This document shows, piece after piece, positions 21,901-33,900 of a stretch of 64,000 nt of DNA; within the stretch, counting starts at the first letter, position 1; every line of letters begins with the position of its first letter. Source of the DNA: Lepas anatifera (taxonomy: Eukaryota > Arthropoda > Thecostraca > Lepadidae). The stretch lies in contig JAOTON010001078.1 of NCBI GenBank assembly GCA_034440635.1, positions 137,001 through 201,000 on the forward strand, given 5' to 3'. The notes beneath the pieces were generated by a model. The model made no database searches. It had not been told where the DNA came from and worked only from the letters and a program-made list of their open reading frames with translations. Both the position numbers and the translations under genes were made by a program.

Positions 21901-24900
21901 AATCAAATCAAAGAAAAAGCTCGATCATAAAGTTTGTCAGCAATGAGCCGGGGCCGGTGGAGCCAAGTTTGTTCAGGCTCAGTCGCGGGGGGGCTGCACC
22001 CTGGCGGTGGCAGGTGTGTCTCGAGAGTGATGGAATAGGTCTGGTGTTATTTATTGGATGATAACAAACATGTTCGCCAAACCCTCCCTCAATTCCTCCA
22101 TCCCCCATCACCGCGCAATATGACCAGTAGCTACAACCGATGTTATGCAAAATTCGGGGTACCAGAGAATCCATAGCAATCGCACATTGCTGTGGAGTGG
22201 ATGCCTTTAGTCCGTTTTGGTCGCAGACGAAGTACGTCCGGAGTGAAAGCGATGGTGGTGTGTGACAGTTCTCCATTCGGCTGGGGCGTCTGCACCTGTA
22301 GTGTCTCGGACATGATGGACAGTCGCTGATCGACGGTGATTGATTTGGCATGTTCTCTGCTGACAGTATATTATCTTAGAAGCTTGAAGTGCTCTGCCTT
22401 TCTATTCATAAACAGTGCTGTGGGCGTCTAGCCGCTGCTCGATAAACATTCGCCGTAGATCGATCGGAAATGCTGTGCTGCACCATCTCCTTCACCTGAG
22501 CCTGTTGTCAGACTAACTATTGCAGTGATTTAAGACGGAACACTGTCCCGAAAGACAAGCAGATGGTGGAGATGAGGTCTTGGGTGGGCTTTTTTCTCAA
22601 GTGTCCGGTTGTAATTCGTGATAAATTCTCACTGTCCCGTAAAAGCCAGTCAATGTAAAGTGGGGGGGGGGATTTTCTTGCGTGAATATGGTGCAAAATT
22701 TGGGAAAGTTGAATCCAAAGGCAGAAGTGCCCACCTGTCCGAAGTTCCAGGCCTCTGGTTGTGACCTCCAACATGGGCCGCGGTCAGATGGCGCATCTGA
22801 TGCATTACGCTGGATCCTTGGGATCACATCTCCCTTAACACGCGCCCCGCTGGGGGGCGAAATTCGCCCCCTCCTGGTTTCCCCCGGATAACGCAAAAAC
22901 GAAGAGACGCAGAACGAAACTTACAGTACCTTATCCTTAATCAATGCTACGCATCTCACTAAATTTGTTAGGTCAGGTCACGTCAGATCAAGGAGCTATC
23001 CAAGATCAAGCGACCCGACCTCAAAACCTAAAATTCCGAGTTTGAAGCTGCGCCTAAGGAGCATCAGCCAACCGATCAGTTTAAAACTTTCACAATATGA
23101 TTAGGCCATTAGGGTCTACAAATCTGCTACCTCGGAATTTCGATATTGTTGACCTAAGGTGGGGTCAAGGTTTTGGTCACCCCATTATAAGCCTATGGAG
23201 AAAAATAGAAAGGGCTCGTTTTCGGTAAATACGCGATAGATAAAGCTGAAAATGCTCAAACGGTGTATTCTTACCACGATCTTTACCATATTGTTGAGTG
23301 GTTTGACCATCTGACCTCTCAAAGGTCATATCAGGCCACAGGAGCATACAGTGATTGTTTTGCCAATAAACTCTCACTAAATTGAAATAAAGCTCCCATT
23401 TTGCTTGCATTGTGTTTGTATTGTCACGGGAAGTCGATTTATATGCAACATGGCCATGTCAGGTCACCCTGTGACCTTGACCTAGCTCGAGCTCAGGTCA
23501 TTTTCACAGTTTGACCTAGCAAGGTCATATTATACATAATTCAATTCGCCACAATGAGAGGAATTCAATGATGCATAAGTATTTGCTCTAGCTCCGCTAA
23601 GGAAAAGTCTAGAAGGAGAAAACTGCCCTGTTGTAAGCCTATGGGACATTTTTGACCTATGCTGACCTCAATATTGACCTGACATAAAAATACTACTCAT
23701 AATTTCTCTTCGTCTGGCCAAGAGCTTTCAAACGCCGACCGTAATTTTTCTTTAGCTTTCTTGGGAAATGAGATACGGAGGGGGAGGGCGAAGTTCGCCT
23801 CCCAGCGGGGCGCGTCGTGCCAGGGACCCCAGCGGGGCGCATGTTAATTCTCAGGACCAGATTTCTATTTCATATGTTATTGTTAGGAGGACGGCCAGTA
23901 ACGCTAGGGCGGGAGAAGCACCGGCGGTTAGCGACACTGTCAATCCTCTCTGGTTCTGTTTACGCAGATGTCACAGCTGATGACTGACACGACGCAGCTA
24001 ATTACCGTCAGCCAATGAACGCCAAATTAGACGTGTTGACGATTCTGTCGTGTTCTCTGTCGCAGCGGTGATGTGCTGGTCTTCGAAAAAAGTATCGAGA
24101 ATATTGTAATAACATCTCTCAGTTTCCTTTCAAACCGGGAAAGTAGGAAACTGAAGGCGATGGAATTAGCAGCTATCAACTCGTCTTTTAAAATCCCGAA
24201 ATTTCCCCTCGGCCAACGGAAGGCCGACTTTTTCACCATAAGCACTGGTGCCGATGGTGAGTCATCCACCCCTCAACGATCATCCGTCAAGTACTCAAGA
24301 TTGTGTACATAAAAACCACATACTTACCGTGCCTAAATTGTTTGTCTCTTGTGGAATGCGTTAACATTGTAAACCCCCTTTAAAATCTGTACCCAAATCA
24401 CATGGGCGGATATCCTGTGGCCGAATTCGGCTGAGCTGGGGGAGGAGATTCGAGCTCACATATGGAAGTAATGAATGTGCCTGCAAACGATGCGTGCAAT
24501 GCAATGCAGTGAGGTATGCAAAGGCCCGAGCGGTGCACGGGACAGCGCTGTCGATATGTGCATCGTGGTAGTTCGAACAGCCTGTGACCTAGTTGGTTCT
24601 CCGAATGGTGGGAGTGGAGACACACACGAGCTTATTCTGTGAAATCGTATGATGTCCTGCTTCTGTATGGAGTGTAAGACTAAGGGGGCAGGCTTAGTGG
24701 ACCCCTTAATGAGGGAAAATAACTGGAAAAATGAGCTTGGCTTTGTCCTTGTCACATTTACTTCTTTCTTCTTCGGTCTCATTATCCGTAATTTGTGTAA
24801 CTTCTAACCTCACGGTGAGAGTTTACACCCACTTATCTTATGCTAAAGGGAGTTCTTTGTGAGACAAAATTGAAAAAATGGCTCAGATCCAGTGGTGAAT

Positions 24901-27900
24901 TCAACGCCAAAAATTTGTAAAATTGTTCAAAAATGATACCTGGATGTCTACATCACTCCAGCTCACTGATTACCTGCAAGCTAATAATGAAATTATTTGA
25001 AATTTGCATGGTTTGCTCTATGGGAGAAAACAATTTGTTTTATTCGATATTGTCACCGGACCTTCATGCATACTGCATTCCCATTGACGAAGATATGCTA
25101 GCTTTCCCTGTTCTCCTGGTTGGAGGAGTAAAGACATGTCTTGGTGCGAACCCAATAGCGGGGAGACTATTACCTGCGTGGACGTCCTGGCCAGTGGCCT
25201 CCAGTTTGACCAGCGCTCGTACACCCCCGGCAGGAGACGGGCCGCCCGTTCCCTCAAGGCTCCCCCATCGACACCAGCGGGATCGCCTCCATCCGGATGG
25301 GAACCACGGTGGCCACCAACGCGCTGCTGGAGCAGAAGGGGGCGCCGATGGCGCTGCTGGTGACGCGCGGCTTCCGAGACGCCCTCCACATCGGCACTCA
25401 GGCGCGACCCAACATCTTCGACCTGGTGAGGGCAGCCGCTGCCGAGGGGCCAGGGCGGAGCTGCACCGCTCCTTTTTGATTGGGTGTGTGGGGGGTTGTT
25501 TTAGAGATTGGGGGTAGTTCTAGAGCCCGGTTTGACCTTGACGAATGGAGGTTTATTTTATTATATTTTCGTGTGACTGAATTCGGGGTGCAGAACAGCA
25601 TGAATGTGTATTCTGTAAACGGAGCGGTCTCCCTGACTGGCCAGGATTGTATTTTTACCGTGGTAAAACTAGTTTTGGGTATAAAAAAACAGTTTTACAC
25701 ATTTAAACTGGCTTACAACGGTATAAAAAACTGAGTGGAACTAGGAGAAGCGGGGCAGGTAGAAAATATTCGGTAAATTCGACAAGACCTTCTGATATCG
25801 GCGCAGAGCTGAGGGTGAGGAAGCTTCTAACAGTACCTGTATCATTTCGCAACTCCTAGGGGGGAGGCTTTTCAGGAAAATAATTAATATGTTTAAGCTT
25901 TCTAAATTCCAATGTCATTATAAGATTTTTAAATCTTCATACGCCAAGAACTCGGTAGACTAAATAATGTTTGGCGACGTCGTCAGTCGTCACTTACGAA
26001 CACGGCAGTTAATGTAAACAAATTATCGAAGGAGATGAGCTGCAAATCGGTTAGTAAACAAATCAAACAGATTGCTTAGCACGTATTTGGCTCTACTCGA
26101 TTTTTATATAGGTTAGTAAACTTGGAGATGATGAGATTGTTCCGATGGCTGATCATGATGAGACAATTTTTTGGGGATTTCCTGACTGGGTGGTCGAAGT
26201 ATCGGATCGTCGCTGAGCATTTAGGATTAGCGGATGGATAGTAATAATACAGTCAACATCAGCACGTAGGATGCGGAATCAAACTATTAAATAATTATGT
26301 CGCTTTTGATCACCTTATCCAATAGCCGGTGAATGCTAACGGACTGCGCATGCGCTTGAAACTCAATAATTAATGCATGCGATGATTCCACTCCGGTACC
26401 GAAAAGTTTTCATAAGCCACCTTTCTCATGAGCCACCTTCCAGGTTAACACGTTGCTTTGTCCCCTCCCCCAAAAAAGCTGGCTCTCTGGATTTCTTACA
26501 TGGATAAGAGTAAAAATGAAAAGACAAAGGAAAGAGCGAGAAGTACTCGCCTCTCCAATAGCTAAGGTGAACTATCAGAAGTAAGTTAGTCCTGGGAAGT
26601 ATGATTAAAAGAGCAAACGTCGTTTCCAACAATACTCCTGAAGAAAGTAGAAAAAGGTTTAATTTGGTAACGAACACCGGGAGGTGGTGGAGGTGGATGA
26701 ACACGTGCTGACAGTCGCCTCCCACAGTCGGCGGCGTGTCCGGACGTGCTGTACCGGGAGGTGGTGGAGGTGGATGAACACGTGCTGACGCTCCCCTCCC
26801 ACAGTCGGCGGCCTGTCCGGACGTGCTGTACCGGGGAGGTGGTGGAGGTGGATGAACACGTGCTGACAGGCCCCTCCCACAGTCGGCGGCCTGTCCGGAC
26901 GTGCTGTACCGGGAGGTGGTGGAGGTGGATGAACACGTGCTGACGCCCTCCCACAGTCGGCGGCCTGTCCGGACGTCCTGTACCGGGAGGTGGTGGAGGT
27001 GGATGAACACGTGCTGACAGTCCCTCCACAGTCGGCGGCCTGTCCGGACGTCCTGTACCGGGAGGTGGTGGAGGTGGATGAACACGTGCTGACAGTCCCC
27101 TCCACAGTCGGCGGCCTGTCCGGACGTGCTGTACCGGAGGTGGTGGAGGTGGATGAACACGTGCTTACGCCCTCCACAGTGGCGGCCTGTCCGGACGTGC
27201 TGTACCGGGAGGTGGTGGAGGTGGATGAACACGTGCTGACGCTCCCCTCCACAGTCGGCGGCCTGTCCGGACGTCCTGTACCGGGAGGTGGTGGAGGTGG
27301 ATGAACACGTGCTGACAGTCCCCTCCCACAGTCGGCGGCCTGTCCGGACGTGCTGTACCGGGAGGTGGTGGAGGTGGATGAACACGTGCTGACAGTCCCC
27401 TCCACAGTCGGCGGCCTGTCCGGACGTGCTGTACCGGGAGGTGGTGGAGGTGGATGAACACGTGCTGACGCTCCCTCCCACAGTCGGCGGCCTGTCCGGA
27501 CGTGCTGTACCGGGAGGTGGTGGAGGTGGATGAACACGTGCTGACGCTCCCCTCCCACAGTCGGCGGCGTGTCCGGACGTGCTGTACCGGGAGGTGGTGG
27601 AGGTGGATGAGCACGTGCTGACGCTCCCTCCCACAGTCGGCGGCCTGTCCGGACGTGCTGTACCGGGAGGTGGTGGAGGTGGATGAACACGTGCTGACGG
27701 TCCCCTCCCACAGTCGGCGGCGTGTCCGGACGTGCTGTACCGGGAGGTGGTGGAGGTGGATGAACACGTGCTGACGCTCCCCTCCCACAGTCGGCGGCCT
27801 GTCCGGACGTGCTGTACCGGGAGGTGGTGGAGGTGGATGAACACGTGCTGACGCTCCCCTCCCACAGTCGGCGGCCTGTCCGGACGTGCTGTACCGGGAG

Positions 27901-30900
27901 GTGGTGGAGGTGGATGAACACGTGCTGACACTCCCTACACAGTCGGCGGCCTGTCCGGACGTGCTGTACCGGGAGGTGGTGGAGGTGGATGAACACGTGC
28001 TGACGCTCCCCTCCACAGTCGGCGGCCTGTCCGGGCGTGCTGTACCGGGAGGTGGTGGAGGTGGATGAACACGTGCTGACGTCCCTCCACAGTCGGCGGC
28101 GTGTCCGGACGTGCTGTACCGGGAGGTGGTGGAGGTGGATGAACACGTGCTGACAGTCCCCTCCACAGTCGGCGGCGTGTCCGGACGTGCTGTACCGGGA
28201 GGTGGTGGAGGTGGATGAACACGTGCTGACGCTCCCTCCCACAGTCGGCGGCCTGTCCGGACGTGCTGTACCGGGAGGTGGTGGAGGTGGATGAACACGT
28301 GCTAACAGTCCCCTCCACAGTCGGCGGCGTGTCCGGACGTGCTGTACCGGGAGGTGGTGGAGGTGGATGAACACGTGCTGACACTCCCTCCCACAGTCGG
28401 CGGCCTGTCCGGACGTGCTGTACCGGGAGGTGGTGGAGGTGGATGAACACGTGCTGACACTCCCTCACAGTCGGCGGCCTGTCCGGACGTGCTGTACCGG
28501 GAGGTGGTGGAGGTGGATGAACACGTGCTGACGCTCCCCTCCCACAGTCGGCGGCGTGTCCGGACGTGCTGTACCGGGAGGTGGTGGAGGTGGATGAGCG
28601 GTTGATTCTGGCGTCAGAGCGGTGTGAAATGCAGCACCAGTACCGACGCGTCACCGCCGCCTCCGGTGGGTTCTGAAGCAGATGGACGAGGTCTTACCTG
28701 TTGTGTTTTAGAGAGGGAGCGTTGTTTTATTGTTTGCGTGTTTTTCACTTTGAGGGAGTGTCCCACTTTTATAATGGGTTTTTAATTAAGATTGTAATTT
28801 TGTAGAGCGTGTCGAGAAACCACTATTGCAGGTTCTGTGTGTCGCCGCTGACTGACAGGTCAGGTTCTGTGTGACCTGACTCTGACAGGTTAGGTTCTGT
28901 GTGACGCCCCTGACTGTGACAGGTCAGGTTCTGTGTAACCCCTGACTCTGACAGGTCAGGTTCTGTGTGACCTGACTCTGACAGGTCAGCCTCTGTGTGA
29001 CGCCCTGACTGACAGGTCAGGAGCTGCTGGTGGAGCGTGAGCCGGACCTGGCGTCGCTGGAGCCGCAGCTGCAGAGTCTGCTGAAGCGGGGCATCACCAG
29101 CCTGGCGGTCGTCCTCATGCATGCCTACCTGTGAGTGGCCGCGGACGTGTCTGTGAGTGTGCACTGCTGTAGATCCACTGACACCGTGTACCTGGGAGAT
29201 GACGCCCGGCGGTGACGGCTGAGGTCAGACACATGACCCCGGTGGTCGCTCCTGCAGTTACCCGGAGCACGAGCGGGCGGTGGGGGCGCTGGCCGAGCGG
29301 CTGGGGTTCGACCAGGTGAGCCTGTCGTCGACGGTGATGGCGATGGCTCGGCTGGTGCCGCGCGGCCTCACCACCGCTGCCGACGCCTACCTCACCCCCT
29401 GCATCCGCCAGTACCTGCAGGTACGCCGCCCCCTGCCGCCGACGCCCAGCTCGGCCCCTGTCTCTTACCGGCGCTGTATAGTCTTCTACATTTTGGCTAG
29501 GTTTGTGCTCGGCCTTTTCAAGCGGTATACATTATTGTTTCAATATTGTGTGTATAGACGTGCATTTGAATGCTTCTTGGATTTCGTTTTGTTGCCTAAA
29601 TGCCGTGTAGAAGAAGGCTGATCTTTTGGCAAGATACTGAAAATCAATACTGACAAATTCATACCAGAGCACGTGGGCTATTTAAGTGTGCTGTCCCTTT
29701 TGTCGTTATACATATGTTCTATTGCTTCGCTTAGTGCACTGCTTAGCGCTGCAATTACTGCGTTTCTTATGCACTTGTGCTTGTTACCGTTACCATGTCC
29801 AGCGTCTTCTTCCTTCGTTCTGTTGGTCATGATTCTGCTGCTCAACCTCTTAGTCCTATCAGGAGACGATAATTATGCGAGACCCCTATGGCGGATATGG
29901 TTTTTAGTTTGTGGCCGCCTTTCCAAACATTTGCCTATTGTCAATTACTTCTGCCAGGTTAGCCGCCAATCTGTTTTTACCTGTCGAGGCCTTACAATCG
30001 CTTCGGTGTTTGGCCTCCGCCGCTGCGGCTAGGCCGCGGAGAGGCGTCAGAACCCTTATCAAGCACAGCGGTTTTGAAATTATTTACAGTTACCGTGCCT
30101 TTCGCTGGAGATGTGTTGAGACAAAACCATAAATACTCAATAGATTTTGAATCACGCATGCACAAACCAACATTCACTTACAAATGGATTCTGTATACAA
30201 ACATAAACGTTCTTCATATCCTCCCCATGCACGCGTGCTGATATGCCCGTTAAGTTGGTAGTTGGTGCGGAGAATTTGAACCGTGGGCGTGCTACCCAGG
30301 AGACGGGTATCGTTCCCGTGAGCTACCCAGACTACAAGTGCTCTGTCTGTGCCGTAGTCTGGTCCCACCTCGCCTGTGTTGTACCTGCTTTCAGAGCTTT
30401 AGTTCTGGCTTTCTCAATCAGCTGCGGGACGTCAATGTGCTCTTTATGCAGAGTGACGGCGGGCTGACCACCATGCAGAGGTAAGCCGCGCTGGCCGAGG
30501 TTTCACGGCATGTGCCTACTCACCGCGTGTGTCCTGCGGCAGACTGGTCTAGCAGACTGATCTATTGCCAGTGTTCCCTCAGGGGTGCTGTTAAACCCTT
30601 CTCTACCCAGTTCTATTGTCAGGCTTCCCTCAGGAGTGCTGCTTAACCCCATGGCTCGATGACTAACTCAAGGCGGACCACCATGTCTGACGTGCCTTCT
30701 TTGTTGAGCCTCATCTTGATATGGGATTCAGTGGAGGTCTTCCGGCGCTTTAGCTTTCTCAGCTATATGGCTTTCTAACTGCTTTGCATTTCGCCTGATC
30801 CAGTGGTATCTAAACTCCGCTCCAGTATCTAAACACTGCAGCTAGATGGCGTAACTACGTGATCCGCAGTATAACCACTTATGCAAAAGTGTCTAACTCA

Positions 30901-33900
30901 TATGCGCCCCGTTGTGCGATCTGACGGTGTCGTGCCCAGTCACCCGGGACCGGACCCTCCGTGTTCTTCCGTTGTTCTGTCACCATCTCAGAGTTTGCGG
31001 CATGTGCTTGTCCAGCCGGGCGTGACTATGACCGGCCACAGGTGCGGCTGAGTGGTCCAGCCTGGCTTCAGACATGGTCGGGAGTGCCGACACATCAGTG
31101 TGCTCTGTGCGGCTTGTGACGAAAGGGAAGTGCCCTGTCGGACGTCAGAGACAACTGACATTAACGAGTGGCCGCGGGCGCCGTGTTCTATTATGCGAGG
31201 AGCATGAACCTGCGTGTCTTAGGAACTGACAGTCCTACCAGCGGGAGAAGAATGTACTGTGGTTCCTTTCGTGATTAACCTTTCCGGGAGAGCGTGAGCA
31301 AGTGGTTGGTCAGGTCTGGAGTTTTTGTGCAATGTTATTAAAGATGAAAATCGAATCTCATTTGTATCTCGTTTCATCAGCCAGGTCATCAGTGGAAGAT
31401 GTCTGTATGTTTTTCATGATATTGCAACTTGAAGATCTTGGAAGATGGCTGGCGCGTTCCCCGAACTTGCATATGAGGAGGGGGACGTCCTCCCAAAATT
31501 ATGGGGACTTTGGTTATTTTACATTTTCACCCAATTACCTGCGTGGACCCACGTGGATGTACCAAATTCACTTTTCTGAAGTGTACCGGTAGCGTTTTCA
31601 AAAGCCATAACGTTCAAACTTTGTCTCCCACCCTCCCCCCAGCCACCGCCAGTCCGAGGCCCCCCCTAGTAAAAATTTCATGGTGACGCCCCTGCAAATG
31701 AGCTCATCTAGGTGAGAGACTGAGGTACGCCTAATACATGTAGTGGGCATACTAAACGTACTGCAATTGCTCTCAAAATTATGCGGCCATCTAGTTCCAT
31801 GTGGTGGCCAGATTACCCTGTAGGATGCGGGCGAATGGTTGGTGGCGGAACGATTTGTTTATTCGAAATTCCACAGAAAACCAATGATGATAGTTGTTGT
31901 TTCCAGGACAGATATTGGGGCTGAATTGAGTTCAATAAGTCATTGTAAATGACTTCACCGTCGTTAGAGGGTCTGCGTCTCGTGCGTTAACCGGCGTGGC
32001 GCGCCGGCAGTTGTAACTGGTGCGTTAACCGGCGTGGCGCGCCGGCAGTTGTAACTGGTGCGTTAACCGGCGTGGCGCGCCGGCAGTTGTAACTGGTGCG
32101 TTAACCGGCGTGGTGCGCCGGCAGTTTCCGCGGCAGCCGCGCCATCCTGTCGGGCCCGGCCGGCGGCGTGGTCGGGTACGCCCGGACCACACACGGCCGC
32201 CAGACGGAGCGCGCCGTCATCGGCTTCGACATGGGCGGCACCAGCACCGACGTCAGCCGCTTCGACGGCGGCTACGAGCACGTGTTCGAGACGACGACGG
32301 CCGGGGTGGTGATCCAGGCGCCGCAGCTGGACGTCAACACGGTGGCGGCCGGCGGAGGCTCGGTGCTGACCTTCCGGGCCGGGATGTTCGTGGTCGGGCC
32401 GGAGTCGGCCGGTGCCCACCCAGGTGAGCCCGCGCACGGCGACCAGCCGCACGGTGGAAGGTATACACTGTCGTCTAGTGGTGGACGTGGTTAAGCTTTC
32501 TGCTTCTGTCTGTCGCTGAATTGTGGACGAGATGGGTCTGGTTACATATATTTGCTTAGCCCCCAAGGAACCCGCATGTTCGAGATATTAGCGCTACCTG
32601 CCGCTGTCGTGTTGCACAGTTTCTGTCCCGTGTGATTAGTGGTACCTGCGCTGGTGTGTTGGCACACTCTGTCCCGTGCATGACCGGCCTCTGGGGTGGG
32701 TGTGGGGTGTGCGTGCGGTCGGGCTGTGACCGCGTTCCCGGCCACCAGGGCCGGTCTGTTACAAGAAGGGCGGTCCACTGACGGTGACCGACGCCAACCT
32801 GGTGCTGGGCCGCCTCCTGCCCGAGTTCTTCCCGCGCATCTTCGGTCCCAACGAGGACCAGCCCCTGGACGCCGACGCCGCTCGTGCCCAGTTTCAGACC
32901 CTCACTGACGACGTAAGCCTGCGCCCCAGACCACCACGACAGTTAAAGTCAGCGCCAGTTCCAGATGCCCAATGGTGATTTCAACCCTCTACTCCGTTTA
33001 CCCCTCGTCCGTTTCTAGAGCCTCACCCTTGCTGATAGTCCGATCATAGTGCCAGTCCTGACTGGTTAGTACGTTCACCTGTTTTAGAAGGCGCTCTCCT
33101 CGTCCTGTGTTCCTGGTATCGCTGGGGCGGCAGCGGGAGGACGGGGGACGGCTGAGGCGTCTGTTTTGTATAACCAGCGGCCAGACTCGGCTCTGTGCCA
33201 GGGACGCCTCTGACGGTTGACCCGCTCCGTGGCCCCTCCCCGGCAGGTGAACCGGTTCCTGCAGTCCGAGGCAGGCGGCGGCGCCGCGCCCATGTCCGTG
33301 GAGGAGGTCGCCATGGGCTTCATCCGCGTGGCCAACGAGACCATGTGCCGCCCGATCCGCTCCCTCACACAGGTGCGGCACGAGACTGCAGCGCTGCCCT
33401 TGTTCCGGTGGTCCTTTATTGGGTTTATATCTTGCAATTTCTGGCGTTGCTGAAATGTTTTGACCTGTTTGATATTCTTGGAGATGACACTAAAGATATA
33501 TATTCAACGCTCAATTTTTCATCTAGATAAAAATGTAGGTACGAAGATAGCCGGACAAGTTGCACGATAATCGCAGCGTCTCTCCCGTCTATCTGGGGTA
33601 ATCAGTGCATGTGCTTCCTTACTTTATGGCTTTTTATTAGGCGTTCTGTGCATAGCACCTTTGCCCGCCTCTAAAGGAGTGTGTGGGAGAATTTTAGAAT
33701 TTTGTGTGAGGGCAAGCTACGTTAGTCTGTTAAAGCAATGGGAGTTATTTCAAGTAATGGGTTGCAAGATGTTTTAGCTTGCAAATGGATCGGTCGTGGC
33801 AATGGCATAGCCATGCCAAGGGAGGTCTTTTAATAAGTTTAGACCCGCAGAGTGCGAAGGTTATTTCTGTGGTTGAAGACCTTAAATTTAGAATTTGAAA

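Noticed and set aside
26659..28654. Open frames of up to 571 codons on the minus strand, rich in Pro, Arg, His and Ser
   Set aside because: They arise because a 74-78-bp repeat without stops is read in all frames; no domain or composition supports a protein.
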